Shown in pieces: positions 7,792-16,653 of a stretch of DNA of 64,000 nucleotides (within the stretch, counting starts at the first letter, position 1; each line of letters starts with the position of its first letter). The stretch is taken from the NCBI GenBank assembly GCA_017621455.1, contig JAGATC010000017.1, positions 49,172-113,171 of the forward strand, written 5' to 3'. Under the pieces are notes generated by a model that was not told the DNA's origin, did not search any database, and saw only the letters and a list, made by a program, of their open reading frames with translations. Origin of the DNA: Alistipes sp. (GTDB taxonomy: Bacteria; Bacteroidota; Bacteroidia; Bacteroidales; Rikenellaceae). The position numbers and the translations under genes were made by a program.

Positions 7792-8880
7792 TTATCTACG
7801 TATTTCATAAAGACGACGCTGCTCGGCGCAGTTCACCGCAGCATCGGCAGGTTTACCTATATATTTACCACCCACACCTAAGTACTTAGCCTCGGGGTTA
7901 TACTCCACGCCGAGCTTGTCCAGCAGCGGCTCGACGTCGACCTGATGGAACTGCATGCCGAGCTCCCAGGGGTCATAGCCGAGCACCAAGCCCGCCATCT
8001 CCTCGTACGTGAGCACGGGGATACCCTTACCGTTGGCACCATAAGTTGTGCCATCCATCTCGGCAATGGCATACTGCCACTTGTCGAGGAACATGGTACA
8101 GCCGGGGCAGTTGGCTACGATAAAGTCGGGCTTGTAGGGCGCCATGCTCTCGAGCTTCTTATGCGAATTGGCTATGGATGAGCCGCGATTAGCCTGAACG
8201 AGGTAGTTGCGGAAGCCGAAGCCACAGCAGTGACGACGCTCGGGGTAGTCTACCACATCGCCACCCCACGCCTCAATCATACCCGCCAGCACGTAGGGGA
8301 ACTCCGAGCCACCGATACCCGACTTGGGGAATATCTTCGCATAGTGGCAACCGATGTGTTCCACTACCTTAAGTGGCTCTCCCGTGTGTACATTCACCAA
8401 ACGGCGCTTCGCCTTGCGGGCAATAGCCTCGCGGTGATAGAACATGATATCCGAGGTGTGAGCGATGGAGCGGGGCTTAACAAGTTCGCGTCCCGTTGCC
8501 TCCTTCAAGTAACGGCGTGTGCGCTCCTCGGTCTCGGGGAACTCCTCCCATGTCGACAGCACCTCGTTGTAGATACCAAACGATGTTATGCACGACGATA
8601 TAAAGTTCTCGTAACCAGCCTCCGCCATCAGCGCAAACTGACGCGCTACGACCGTCATGATGGTCTCCAGAGGTACCACATCGGAGTGGTAGCCGATGCC
8701 TGTACACGAGGTGTGTAGCGGATCATCGAATATGTCGACGCCGAGGTCGTTAGAGAGAATATCGAGGAACGCCTTTTCGCTTCCGGGGAAGAAGTTCTGG
8801 CGTATGCAGCTACGTGCGTAGTAGTATTTGTCGGCAGCAATCTCCTTCTGATACTCCTGCCATGATGCTCTTCGTGCCAT
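7792..8880 (-). CDS. HdrB-like CCG-domain subunit
   Basis: 362 residues with two CCG-type half-domains: an N-terminal cysteine (HTSCTGIGYHSD), then HIGCHYAKIF...HCCGFGFRNY and ANCPGCTMFLDKW. In HdrB these cysteines hold the noncubane [4Fe-4S] clusters that reduce a disulfide. The N-terminus (YYYARSCIRQNFFPGSEK) resembles the usual HdrB opening. The gene sits between HdrC-like and HdrA-like genes with 3-base gaps on both sides. It is longer than typical archaeal HdrB (about 290-300 residues), with extra sequence mainly at the C-terminus. I infer that it is the catalytic disulfide or acceptor-reducing subunit of a soluble HdrABC-like module. Confidence 0.85.
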   Translation of the reverse strand: MARRASWQEYQKEIAADKYYYARSCIRQNFFPGSEKAFLDILSNDLGVDIFDDPLHTSCTGIGYHSDVVPLETIMTVVARQFALMAEAGYENFISSCITSFGIYNEVLSTWEEFPETEERTRRYLKEATGRELVKPRSIAHTSDIMFYHREAIARKAKRRLVNVHTGEPLKVVEHIGCHYAKIFPKSGIGGSEFPYVLAGMIEAWGGDVVDYPERRHCCGFGFRNYLVQANRGSSIANSHKKLESMAPYKPDFIVANCPGCTMFLDKWQYAIAEMDGTTYGANGKGIPVLTYEEMAGLVLGYDPWELGMQFHQVDVEPLLDKLGVEYNPEAKYLGVGGKYIGKPADAAVNCAEQRRLYEIRR

Positions 8881-8883
8881 ATA

Positions 8884-9579
8884 TTAGTAGTGGTTTTCAG
8901 AGTTCTTTGTGTAGGTCTCCATCATATACTCCTCGGTGGCGCCATCATAGCCCATCTCGCGAGCCTTACGGTCGGAGTGACGCTCGATGGTGTCGTAAAA
9001 CTCCTTGCCGCCCGAAACCTCGAAGATGCGGTGTATCTCGGCCATCGACTCGTCGTCAATCTTACGCAATGCGCCAGCACCCTCCTTTAGGTAGCAATCC
9101 GAGAAGAGAGCAAATACATCGTTGTCGTTTTTGTGTACCCACTCCCACACAGTACCCTGCTCGGGGTGCATCTCGGGGCGTATGTTGCGGGGTGTTAGGC
9201 AGTAGCCCGTAGCAAGTATATTGTCGCCAATAAGTCGCTTTAGGGCGAGCTGCTGGCGACCCTTCTCGCTCTCAACGAAGAAGCCGAGCTTCTGCGAGAG
9301 TGTTCTAAGCGCCTGTATCACATAGCCTGGGGTGTTGCCACGCGGACAGCGCGGGCGACACGACATACACTCACCACAATACCAGATGGTCTCGCTCTTG
9401 AGCAGGCGCTCAATCTCATCGTCGTCGCGCGACTGCACGGCGATGACAATCTGTCGAGGGTCGTAATTGTAAAACTCTGCCGCGGGACATACTGCGGTGC
9501 AGACACCACAATTCATACAGGCCTTGAGGCCCTCCTCCAGGCGTACATCCTCGGCAAGCATATCGTAATATTTGCCCAT
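8884..9579 (-). CDS. HdrC-like iron-sulfur subunit
   Basis: 231 residues. Two [4Fe-4S] motifs, CMNCGVCTAVCPAAEF (residues about 21-36) and CGECMSCRPRCPRGN (about 68-82), give the standard HdrC arrangement, with YDPRQIVIAVQSRDD between them. A C-terminal extension of about 130 residues goes beyond the basic HdrC fold; I recognise no domain in it. It is the first gene of the five-gene operon (9579 to 4609), with a promoter-like TAACTTTG about 35 bases upstream. The expected role is electron transfer between the HdrA-like flavoprotein and the HdrB-like subunit. Confidence 0.85.
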   Translation of the reverse strand: MGKYYDMLAEDVRLEEGLKACMNCGVCTAVCPAAEFYNYDPRQIVIAVQSRDDDEIERLLKSETIWYCGECMSCRPRCPRGNTPGYVIQALRTLSQKLGFFVESEKGRQQLALKRLIGDNILATGYCLTPRNIRPEMHPEQGTVWEWVHKNDNDVFALFSDCYLKEGAGALRKIDDESMAEIHRIFEVSGGKEFYDTIERHSDRKAREMGYDGATEEYMMETYTKNSENHY

Positions 9580-9613
9580 ATTCTACAATCCTATATAAAT
9601 GGTTTTGACGCTG

Positions 9614-9621
9614 CAAAGTTA
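9614..9621 (-). promoter_or_regulatory. -7 element upstream of the hdr-like operon
   Basis: Minus strand TAACTTTG matches TAnnTTTG, 35 bases before the HdrC-like ATG. No well-spaced TTTG was found upstream (the nearest is 13 bases away), so strength may depend on an activator. Confidence 0.55.
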
Positions 9622-9818
9622 GCTATTTTGTCACCAAAAACAGGTAGTATAAATACCTAAATTAGCCTCCGAGGCGCCATCTTGAATTTGTCTTTTTTCT
9701 CTATTTTTGGTCGTTTTTACGCCACCACTCATGACTACCATCCACGCAGAAAAAACCACATTAGCTACCATTGCATAGTGAATATTTATGCAGCCAATGG
9801 AAATAATATAATATATTA

Positions 9819-9850
9819 TTGCGATTTTAGGTTTTTTTTTCATATATTTG
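9819..9850 (+). promoter_or_regulatory. Promoter of the nine-gene lipoprotein operon
   Basis: TTG (9819-9821), 21 bases including a T10-type run, then TATATTTG (9843-9850). The ATG of the first lipoprotein is at 9890, giving a leader of about 33 bases. Confidence 0.65.
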
Positions 9851-9889
9851 CATCTTGTATTGCCTGTTTAAAAAAAACAATATCACTCA

Positions 9890-10816
9890 ATGAATACATA
9901 TCGAATATTTAGCCGTATTGCGGGAGGGATTGTCGCAGCACTCCTTATCACAACCATGGCGGGCTGCGAAAAGGAGCCCACTTCAGACCCCAACAAGGGA
10001 GACATAATGTTTAGCTCGGAGCACCACACGTTTGGTGTTGTCGACAGCGAGGAGTGGTTCGAGATACCCGTTACAGCCACTCACGCCACCGAGCAGAGTC
10101 GCACCCTCGGCATCGAGGTTATAGCTGCCAAGAGTAGTGCGATGGAGGGTTACGACTTCGAGCTTGCAAGCCACACACTGACGATTAAGGGTGGCAGCAA
10201 GAGCGGGGCTATTCGCCTGAAGGGCATTGCCGAGAACTTCGACCACAACACATCGAAGAGCATCACTCTGCGTCTTGTACTCAACCCTGAGAATATCGCT
10301 AACGAGGAGTCCATAGAGACAACCGTAATCTTGCAGCACTGCTGTCCCTTCGACATCAACGACTTCGAGGGCTATGCCGTGCTCACATCAACATGGTGCA
10401 TGCAGTATATGAACAGCGACTCACGCCTTGTACGCACCCACGTCGAGGCGGGTGATGGCATCATCGTAGTCGAGGATATGCTATACGACGGCTACGACAT
10501 ACGCGTCAAGCTAAACACTGAGGATATACTCAACCCCACAGCGTTACTCTGCGACACGCAGGTATTGGGCTCAACGGGCGATGCTTTTGGCACCATCTAT
10601 GGCGATGGCAAGATACTCATAGCCGAGGCTTCAACCTACAACTCTACAACTGCCGACCTATCGAGCTACATATCGTTCTACAGCACATGCGAGAAGTTTA
10701 TGATGCTCTACACGGTGATGTATGTCGAGGGGGTAGGCGAGATTGGCATGTTTGGCAACATCCTCGAATGGGTATCGGACGACGAAGCAGAGCGCATAAT
10801 GCGTGAGGGTCTATAA
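9890..10816 (+). CDS. Lipoprotein, first gene of the surface operon
   Basis: 308 residues with an SPII signal: a hydrophobic stretch ending MAGC, Cys26, then EKEP. The charged residues after the Cys fit the Bacteroidota surface-export signal. Residues 40-150 look like an Ig/Calx-beta-like beta-sandwich (repeated I.V.A..S, ITLRLVLNPEN). Residues 155-300 form a second beta-rich domain opening FDINDFEGYAVLTSTW, similar to domains in other Bacteroidales lipoproteins of unknown function. I do not recognise a function. It is followed after 13 bases by the next lipoprotein gene and probably starts the transcription unit that runs to 22899. Confidence 0.75.
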   Translation: MNTYRIFSRIAGGIVAALLITTMAGCEKEPTSDPNKGDIMFSSEHHTFGVVDSEEWFEIPVTATHATEQSRTLGIEVIAAKSSAMEGYDFELASHTLTIKGGSKSGAIRLKGIAENFDHNTSKSITLRLVLNPENIANEESIETTVILQHCCPFDINDFEGYAVLTSTWCMQYMNSDSRLVRTHVEAGDGIIVVEDMLYDGYDIRVKLNTEDILNPTALLCDTQVLGSTGDAFGTIYGDGKILIAEASTYNSTTADLSSYISFYSTCEKFMMLYTVMYVEGVGEIGMFGNILEWVSDDEAERIMREGL

Positions 10817-10829
10817 AACGAGAGCGAAT

Positions 10830-12353
10830 ATGAGAGTAAACACTATAATACTACTTCTTGCCGCGGCAACCATCTTTGTCGCGTGCGACAGGGAGTCGAA
10901 GGTCGACGCCTCGACATTCCCAAAGATGCAGGAGTTGACGTGCGATGCAGGAAAGACCACATCCTTCGCCTTCACGGCAAAGAGCGCGTGGAGGCTGTCG
11001 TCGGACGCACTCTGGTGTAAGTTTATCACCGCAAATGGTGAGCAGTACGACCACTCGGGACACGCAGGCACACACACCATAACGCTGCGCATCACCGACG
11101 AGCTGATTAAGGATGAGCCTACCACGGCAAACATCACCATGCACATAGGCGACACCGAGAGGGTTGTAGCCACCGTGCTACGCGGCGCCAAAGAGCTCAA
11201 ACTCAACATTTACGACACCAACGGCAAGCGCCTCGACGCCATAAATATCGGCTACGAGGAGTGGAATACGTTCGAGGTCAAGGCCAACTTCCGCTTTGCT
11301 GCGTGCGACTTCCCCGAGTGGGTAGAGGTCGAGGGCGGCGCCATAGCTGGCGACAGCGACCATAGTGCCATTGCCCGTGTGCGTATCGTGCCCAACGGCG
11401 ACCGTGAGCGCTACCCCATCACCGCAGATGAGGGCTACGCTATGACCTTCACCGACGAGAGTGGCAACCACACCATCGAGCACCCCATCGTCTTCGACGG
11501 TATGGGCGACGATCAGATAACCATCACGGGTCCCACCAGCCAATATTATGGCTGGGAGGTGTCGCTCGAGGGCGATGAGTTCCGCCAGCAGACCGAGGAG
11601 GATACCTACATAACACCCGAGGAGGGACTCAAATACACCATCACTGCCCGCAACGACGAGTACGAGTTGCTCTACATCGAAGAGAGCATCGAGCGCGGCA
11701 TACGCTCCTATAGTCTCAACGCCGACTGGATGGAGTTCGACCCCGAGACGATGACGCTCAGCGTGGAGCCCACCGACGCCACACGCCACGGCATCGTAAT
11801 GGCTCTCCCCATGGGCATATATAGTGAGGTTAACAACGACCTCGAGGCCAACATCTTTGAGGTTGACGACGCCTCGGGCGTGATGATGCCAGCCATAAAG
11901 AGCGAATATGTGCCCTACATGCTCATAGAGTTCACACAACGTGACTTTAGCGAGCGTGGTGCCTACGAGGGTATGTATATCTACCACTCGCTAACGACGC
12001 TTGAGATAGAGGCCACGGCGACCACCGACACTACCTACAGCGCCGATGAGGCCTTCGAGGCCCCCTTCATCAACTCTGTTGCAGGCAAGCGCCCCGGCAT
12101 CATCGTAGCCCCCCGCATCGAGGGGTGGAACACCGCAGCATACGAGGCGGGCAGCGCCTCTGCCGAGGTGTGGTACAAGGGCGCGAAGCTCAAAATCTCG
12201 GAGGGAGAGTACTACATTGGCGAAAACAAAGACGAGGTACTTGCCCTACACCTCTGGGGTCCCAATGCAGGCTTCGAAGAGAACGTATACATCCTATTTA
12301 AGGTTAACGGCGAGGCCAAAAAGCTGCTCGTTGTAACACCTCCCACCAAGTAA
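10830..12353 (+). CDS. Lipoprotein with BACON/Ig-like N-terminus, function unknown
   Basis: 507 residues starting at the ATG at 10830. An upstream in-frame ATG at 10803 would give a leader that spoils the SPII signal. The signal ends IFVACDRE, giving an acylated Cys followed by Asp-Arg-Glu. Residues about 25-120 resemble a BACON-type domain (TTSFAFTAKSAWRLSSDALW, then TANITMHIGD). A second beta domain follows, and the C-terminal 250 residues have no family I can name with certainty, possibly DUF5003-like. The protein is strongly acidic. Its position, second in a tight gene row, suggests export to the same surface as its neighbours. Confidence 0.72.
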   Translation: MRVNTIILLLAAATIFVACDRESKVDASTFPKMQELTCDAGKTTSFAFTAKSAWRLSSDALWCKFITANGEQYDHSGHAGTHTITLRITDELIKDEPTTANITMHIGDTERVVATVLRGAKELKLNIYDTNGKRLDAINIGYEEWNTFEVKANFRFAACDFPEWVEVEGGAIAGDSDHSAIARVRIVPNGDRERYPITADEGYAMTFTDESGNHTIEHPIVFDGMGDDQITITGPTSQYYGWEVSLEGDEFRQQTEEDTYITPEEGLKYTITARNDEYELLYIEESIERGIRSYSLNADWMEFDPETMTLSVEPTDATRHGIVMALPMGIYSEVNNDLEANIFEVDDASGVMMPAIKSEYVPYMLIEFTQRDFSERGAYEGMYIYHSLTTLEIEATATTDTTYSADEAFEAPFINSVAGKRPGIIVAPRIEGWNTAAYEAGSASAEVWYKGAKLKISEGEYYIGENKDEVLALHLWGPNAGFEENVYILFKVNGEAKKLLVVTPPTK

Positions 12354-12367
12354 AACAGATTAACGCT

Positions 12368-14983
12368 ATGTTACGTCATATACACAAGATATTGAATCTC
12401 AGCATCCTCGCCACGCTGATACTATGCGGCTGCGAGCGACAGCCCGCGTCGATTGATGCCGAGTATGGCTACGTGCAGTTCCAGATAGTGCGCTCATCGC
12501 AGTTGGAGGCGACACGTGCCGAGTCGCTGGAGTGGCTCGCTGACGCCTCGAAGATAGAGGTGGTTATGCAGCACGACGGCTCGACAATAACACAGGCCCT
12601 CAACCTCGATAGCTACAACAAGGAGCAGGCCGAGTGGGGTTTGTGGAGCGAGAAGCTACGCCTGGTCGTGGGCGAATACGACATCATCGGCTACTATGTC
12701 TACGACTCTCTCGACAACCGCATCCTCGCAGGTGACCGTCAGGGCTCGTTTACCGTCACACACAACGGCCTCGTTATTAAGCCCATAGGCGTCGATACCG
12801 TCGAGCGTGGCAAGGTATCATTCACGCTATACAAGAAGTTCGACGAGACACGCTATCAGGCCGACAGCGACATACTATTCTCGACGATAGGCTCTATTGA
12901 CATCACCGTGAAAGAGAGCTTTACGCAGCGTACCACCACCTTTACGGCGCTCCCCGCTGAGTACTTCGAGACATTTGTCGAGGGCTCGTTAGACAAGGAG
13001 CTATACGACCGTAACGGTATGTCGTCGTATATCGTCTGCTCGGGTGAGCACTGGCTTGAACAGGGCGACTACACCATCACCGCCTACACCCTCTACTCGG
13101 ATGCCAAGGGCAAAAACGTGATGGGCCGAGGCTCTATTAGCGACCAGAACATAACATTTAGCGTCGAGGAGCTCATCACCGCCGAAGTCGCCGTGCCCAT
13201 CTTCCTATCTGTCGAGGCGGAGCATATCAAGGATTACATCGCCCTGAAGGAGATATGGTTAGCCTTGGATGGCCCCAACTGGACATTCCATGGCGAGGAG
13301 TATGTTGCAGGCCGCAACTGGGACTTCAACAAGGATGTGGACATGTGGGGCGACCAGCCTGGCGTGACGCTTGGTGCTGATGGTCGTGTGGTTGGTCTCA
13401 ACATCTCGGGATTCGGAGCCAAGGGTGTTGTTCCCGACGCCATAGGTCAGCTCACAGAGCTTCAAACACTCTACTTAGGCAACCACAACGAGCTTATTGG
13501 TGGCTACGACGCCTCAACCTCGGCACGCCTTAATGCCATGGACTACCACGATAGGTTTGTCAAGCGTGATGGTCGTGAGATGCTAAGTCCCGAGCTAAGA
13601 GAGGTAATCAACGCTACGGGCGAGTTGCAGCCAATAACCCTCTCAGCGCCAGCACGCAAGGATGTAGCCTTTGGCAACCTGACTAATGGCATCACAGCTA
13701 TTTCGCGTGCCATGATGCGCCTGACAAAGCTCGAACAGTTCTTCATCGCCAACGCCCCCATCACGGATGAGTTCTTCGTGGAGGTTGGTGCCGACTCGGA
13801 GTTCTATGCCGAGCGCGATACATGGAGCTGGGCAGAGTTCGAGAACCTCACAGATGTGGAGATATACAACTGCTCGAAGCTAACGAGACTACCTCTCGAT
13901 ATGCTATGTGAGGCACCAGAGATACAGTCACTCAACCTCTCTATGAACCAGGGCATCGCGGGTGAGCAGCTATTAGAGGATTGGAAGGCGATTATCGACG
14001 GAGCATCTGGTGCAGATATTCAGATTTTATATTTCAATAGCTGCAACCTTGTGGAGACCCCAGACTATAGCTATCTAAGCCGCATGACCAAGATTGGTCT
14101 TGTCGACTTGTCGAACAACAGGCTCACTACCATCCACCCCTTCGGCAGGGAGATAAATCCCGTTACGCTCTACTACGACTACAACCGTATCACAAGCATT
14201 GAGCCTGCCGAGGATGGCTATTTCTGTGGTCTCGGTCAGCTCGAGACATTCTCATGCTCAAACAATCAGCTTACAGAGCTTCCCGACCTCTTTAACGCCG
14301 GCTCCGTACACTCGATGATTACGGCAAACTTCTCGGGTAACAAAATATCGGCTCTTGCCAACGGTGACGAGTGGCGCGGCCTCAACGCCGAGACGCTTAA
14401 CCTTGCCGACAACCACTTTACGGAGCTTCCCTCACGCCTTATCGGAAGCGGCTCACGCATCGAAACACTGATGCTCGGCAGCAACGGCATACGTACAATC
14501 GAGGAGGGCGCACTCACGGGTCCCTATAGCTACTTTATCTCAACCATAGACCTTAGCTACAACCGCCTCACAGAGATTCCATACAAGGATTTCAGCGCCG
14601 AGAACCTACCCTACCTCTACGGCATAGACCTTTCGAATAACGCCCTAACGTCACTCCCCCAGGCACCGCTCGGCATAGAGTCGTTGACGGTAATCAGCGT
14701 GCGTTGTCAGCGCGACGATGCTGGCAACCGCACACTTAAGGAGTGGCCCGTGGGCATTGGCAACTGCCCAAAGCTCGCAGCGTTATACATCGGCTCAAAC
14801 GATATTGGCAAGGTCGATGACACCATCTCGCCCTACATCCTAATCTTCGAGATTAAGGATAACCCCAACATCGATATAACACTGAGCAATGAGGTGTGCG
14901 ACCTTATTAAAAAGGACCTCTACCTGCTTGTATACGACTCTACACAGAATATCAAGGGCTGCGATGCTCTCAACCTGGACTAA
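12368..14983 (+). CDS. Large leucine-rich-repeat lipoprotein
   Basis: 871 residues. The SPII signal ends LILCGCERQP. Residues about 30-290 form a beta-rich N-terminal domain (VRSSQLEATRAESLEWLADA, then GEYDIIGYYVYDS) resembling the DUF4458-type domain that precedes LRRs in Bacteroidales proteins. From about residue 290, irregular leucine-rich repeats take over, for example LQTLYLGNHNEL, IGLVDLSNNRLTTI, LETFSCSNNQLTEL, AETLNLADNHFTEL and IETLMLGSNGIRTI, with spacings near 22-25 residues. LRR lipoproteins usually bind proteins or host ligands; the partner is not indicated. The neighbouring LRR gene at 15000 and the protease at 16654 suggest joint action at the cell surface. The start ATG is 14 bases past the previous stop. 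Confidence 0.85.
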   Translation: MLRHIHKILNLSILATLILCGCERQPASIDAEYGYVQFQIVRSSQLEATRAESLEWLADASKIEVVMQHDGSTITQALNLDSYNKEQAEWGLWSEKLRLVVGEYDIIGYYVYDSLDNRILAGDRQGSFTVTHNGLVIKPIGVDTVERGKVSFTLYKKFDETRYQADSDILFSTIGSIDITVKESFTQRTTTFTALPAEYFETFVEGSLDKELYDRNGMSSYIVCSGEHWLEQGDYTITAYTLYSDAKGKNVMGRGSISDQNITFSVEELITAEVAVPIFLSVEAEHIKDYIALKEIWLALDGPNWTFHGEEYVAGRNWDFNKDVDMWGDQPGVTLGADGRVVGLNISGFGAKGVVPDAIGQLTELQTLYLGNHNELIGGYDASTSARLNAMDYHDRFVKRDGREMLSPELREVINATGELQPITLSAPARKDVAFGNLTNGITAISRAMMRLTKLEQFFIANAPITDEFFVEVGADSEFYAERDTWSWAEFENLTDVEIYNCSKLTRLPLDMLCEAPEIQSLNLSMNQGIAGEQLLEDWKAIIDGASGADIQILYFNSCNLVETPDYSYLSRMTKIGLVDLSNNRLTTIHPFGREINPVTLYYDYNRITSIEPAEDGYFCGLGQLETFSCSNNQLTELPDLFNAGSVHSMITANFSGNKISALANGDEWRGLNAETLNLADNHFTELPSRLIGSGSRIETLMLGSNGIRTIEEGALTGPYSYFISTIDLSYNRLTEIPYKDFSAENLPYLYGIDLSNNALTSLPQAPLGIESLTVISVRCQRDDAGNRTLKEWPVGIGNCPKLAALYIGSNDIGKVDDTISPYILIFEIKDNPNIDITLSNEVCDLIKKDLYLLVYDSTQNIKGCDALNLD

Positions 14984-14999
14984 ACGACTGGCTACTACT

Positions 15000-16649
15000 A
15001 TGAAGAAGACATACATACTGCTTGTTATACTTACCATTGCGGTGTTGGGCTTCGCCTCATGCCACAAGGACCCCACACCCACATACAAGGGCTTTGAGGT
15101 GGACGACACACAGATTGAGGCCGAGGCTCACGGCTGCAAGCATACCGTTACGATACGCTCCGAGAGCGAATGGGTGGCACAATCTGAGGAGCCATGGCTC
15201 ATGATTTCACCCGCGAATGGTCGCGGTGAGGTGGAGTGCACGATACGCGTAGACTCCTCGCTCACCTACGACAAACGTAGCTCAAAGATACGCTTCATGT
15301 CGGCAGGTAATCTACTCAAGGAGATTGAGGTTGTGCAGGATGGCTTCGAGCCAAGCATCGCCCCACAGAGCGAGGAGATTACCATCGATGCCTACAAAAA
15401 GCGCGACGACCGCTGGGTGGAGGTGGAGATCTCTACAAACGTAGAGTTTACCGCCACGACAGATGCCGAGTGGCTGAGCATCAACGAGCATACGCTTAAC
15501 CTCGACCGCGGAGCACGTCCCCGCGCAACACGTCTGCGCATCGACTGGAAGATGAACTCCGATCCCCAGACGCGCGAGGCGATAATCACCTTACAGCCAG
15601 AATCTTTGGGTGAGCCTACGACCATTGCCATACGCCAGCAGGCAGGACCCCTTATCGAGGATAGCCGTGCGGGCGACTCGCTGGCCGTGGTCACCATCTA
15701 CAACAAGATGGAGTGCTGGGCCGACAACGTAATTTCGGACAAGAGCCCCATGGATAGGTGGGAGTGCCTGCGCCTATGGGATGCCGACGATGAGTCGTTG
15801 CCATCGAAGGAGGCTATTGGGCGTGTTCGTGACCTCGACATGAGCTACTTCAACACCGAGGATGGCGTACCCGTAGAGGTTAAACACCTCAAATATCTCG
15901 AGACACTATCGTTCTTCGGCAACGTCAACACCATGCTCAAGAGCATCGACCTATGTCCCGAGATTGCTACGCTCAACTACCTCAAGGCATTGCGCGTTGG
16001 TGCCATGGGTGTTGTTTCGCTCCCCAGCAACTTTGCCGAGCTGGGCGATACACTCGAGGAGCTCGACCTTAACTCGAACAACTTCAACACCATACCTAAG
16101 GTCATCACCCGCGACAACTTCCCCCACCTCAGGTCGCTGAACCTCACCGCTAACCGCCGTTCGTCGGTGAGTGACCTACGTAACACTTCGGGTGTTGGTC
16201 TACAGGTGGAGAGTGACGCGTTGCGCCGTCTCTTCCTCTGGGAGGAGCTGGAGGAGTTGGCCCTATCGTACAACTATATCGAGGGCTCGATTCCCGATTT
16301 TACGGTTGGTAGGGATGGCATACGTGCCTACAGCGCTGAGGATGTCAGGGAGCATGGCGACACACTGAACTACGCTGTGGAGCATGAGCTGCCCCGCATC
16401 CTACCCAATATGCGCAGCCTACGTATAAACCTCAACTTTATGACAGGCAGGCTTCCAGACTGGTTGCTATACCACCCACATCTCATGGAGTGGGGCGCAG
16501 AGACACTTGTCTACACCCAGCAGGAGAAGGGCATCGACAGCAATGGTAACGAGGTGGGCTTCGACAATGTACCCTTGTCGCAGGAGTACTACTTCGAGGC
16601 ATACCCGCTGCTACGCGACCGCTATGAGTTTAATGACACAATGGAATAG
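15000..16649 (+). CDS. BACON-domain plus LRR lipoprotein
   Basis: 549 residues from the ATG at 15000. This start gives a clean SPII signal (VLGFASCHKDPT) and follows the preceding stop by 16 bases, whereas the longer frame overlaps the previous gene. Two BACON-type domains follow: residues about 30-115 (SESEWVAQSEEPWLMISPAN, then IEVVQDG) and about 120-220 (STNVEFTATTDAEWLSI, then IAIRQQAG). These are usually carbohydrate- or mucin-associated modules in Bacteroidales. The rest is LRR-like, with LETLSFFGNVN, LEELDLNSNNFNTI, LRSLNLTANRRSS and LEELALSYNYIEGSIPD. It shares the LRR type with the 871-residue neighbour and probably partners it. Confidence 0.85.
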   Translation: MKKTYILLVILTIAVLGFASCHKDPTPTYKGFEVDDTQIEAEAHGCKHTVTIRSESEWVAQSEEPWLMISPANGRGEVECTIRVDSSLTYDKRSSKIRFMSAGNLLKEIEVVQDGFEPSIAPQSEEITIDAYKKRDDRWVEVEISTNVEFTATTDAEWLSINEHTLNLDRGARPRATRLRIDWKMNSDPQTREAIITLQPESLGEPTTIAIRQQAGPLIEDSRAGDSLAVVTIYNKMECWADNVISDKSPMDRWECLRLWDADDESLPSKEAIGRVRDLDMSYFNTEDGVPVEVKHLKYLETLSFFGNVNTMLKSIDLCPEIATLNYLKALRVGAMGVVSLPSNFAELGDTLEELDLNSNNFNTIPKVITRDNFPHLRSLNLTANRRSSVSDLRNTSGVGLQVESDALRRLFLWEELEELALSYNYIEGSIPDFTVGRDGIRAYSAEDVREHGDTLNYAVEHELPRILPNMRSLRINLNFMTGRLPDWLLYHPHLMEWGAETLVYTQQEKGIDSNGNEVGFDNVPLSQEYYFEAYPLLRDRYEFNDTME

Positions 16650-16653
16650 AGAG

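Larger units (their letters stand above)
9580..9889. other. Divergent intergenic region between hdr-like operon and lipoprotein operon
   Basis: About 310 AT-rich bases holding two divergent promoters and no convincing gene. Short open frames here are low-complexity and lack family resemblance. Confidence 0.6.

Noticed and set aside
9631..9912. Two opposite short open frames between the divergent operons
   Set aside because: AT-rich, overlapping promoters, no signal of coding.
11178..11987. 269-residue antisense frame in the second lipoprotein gene
   Set aside because: Shadow frame; the sense protein has a signal peptide and operon context.
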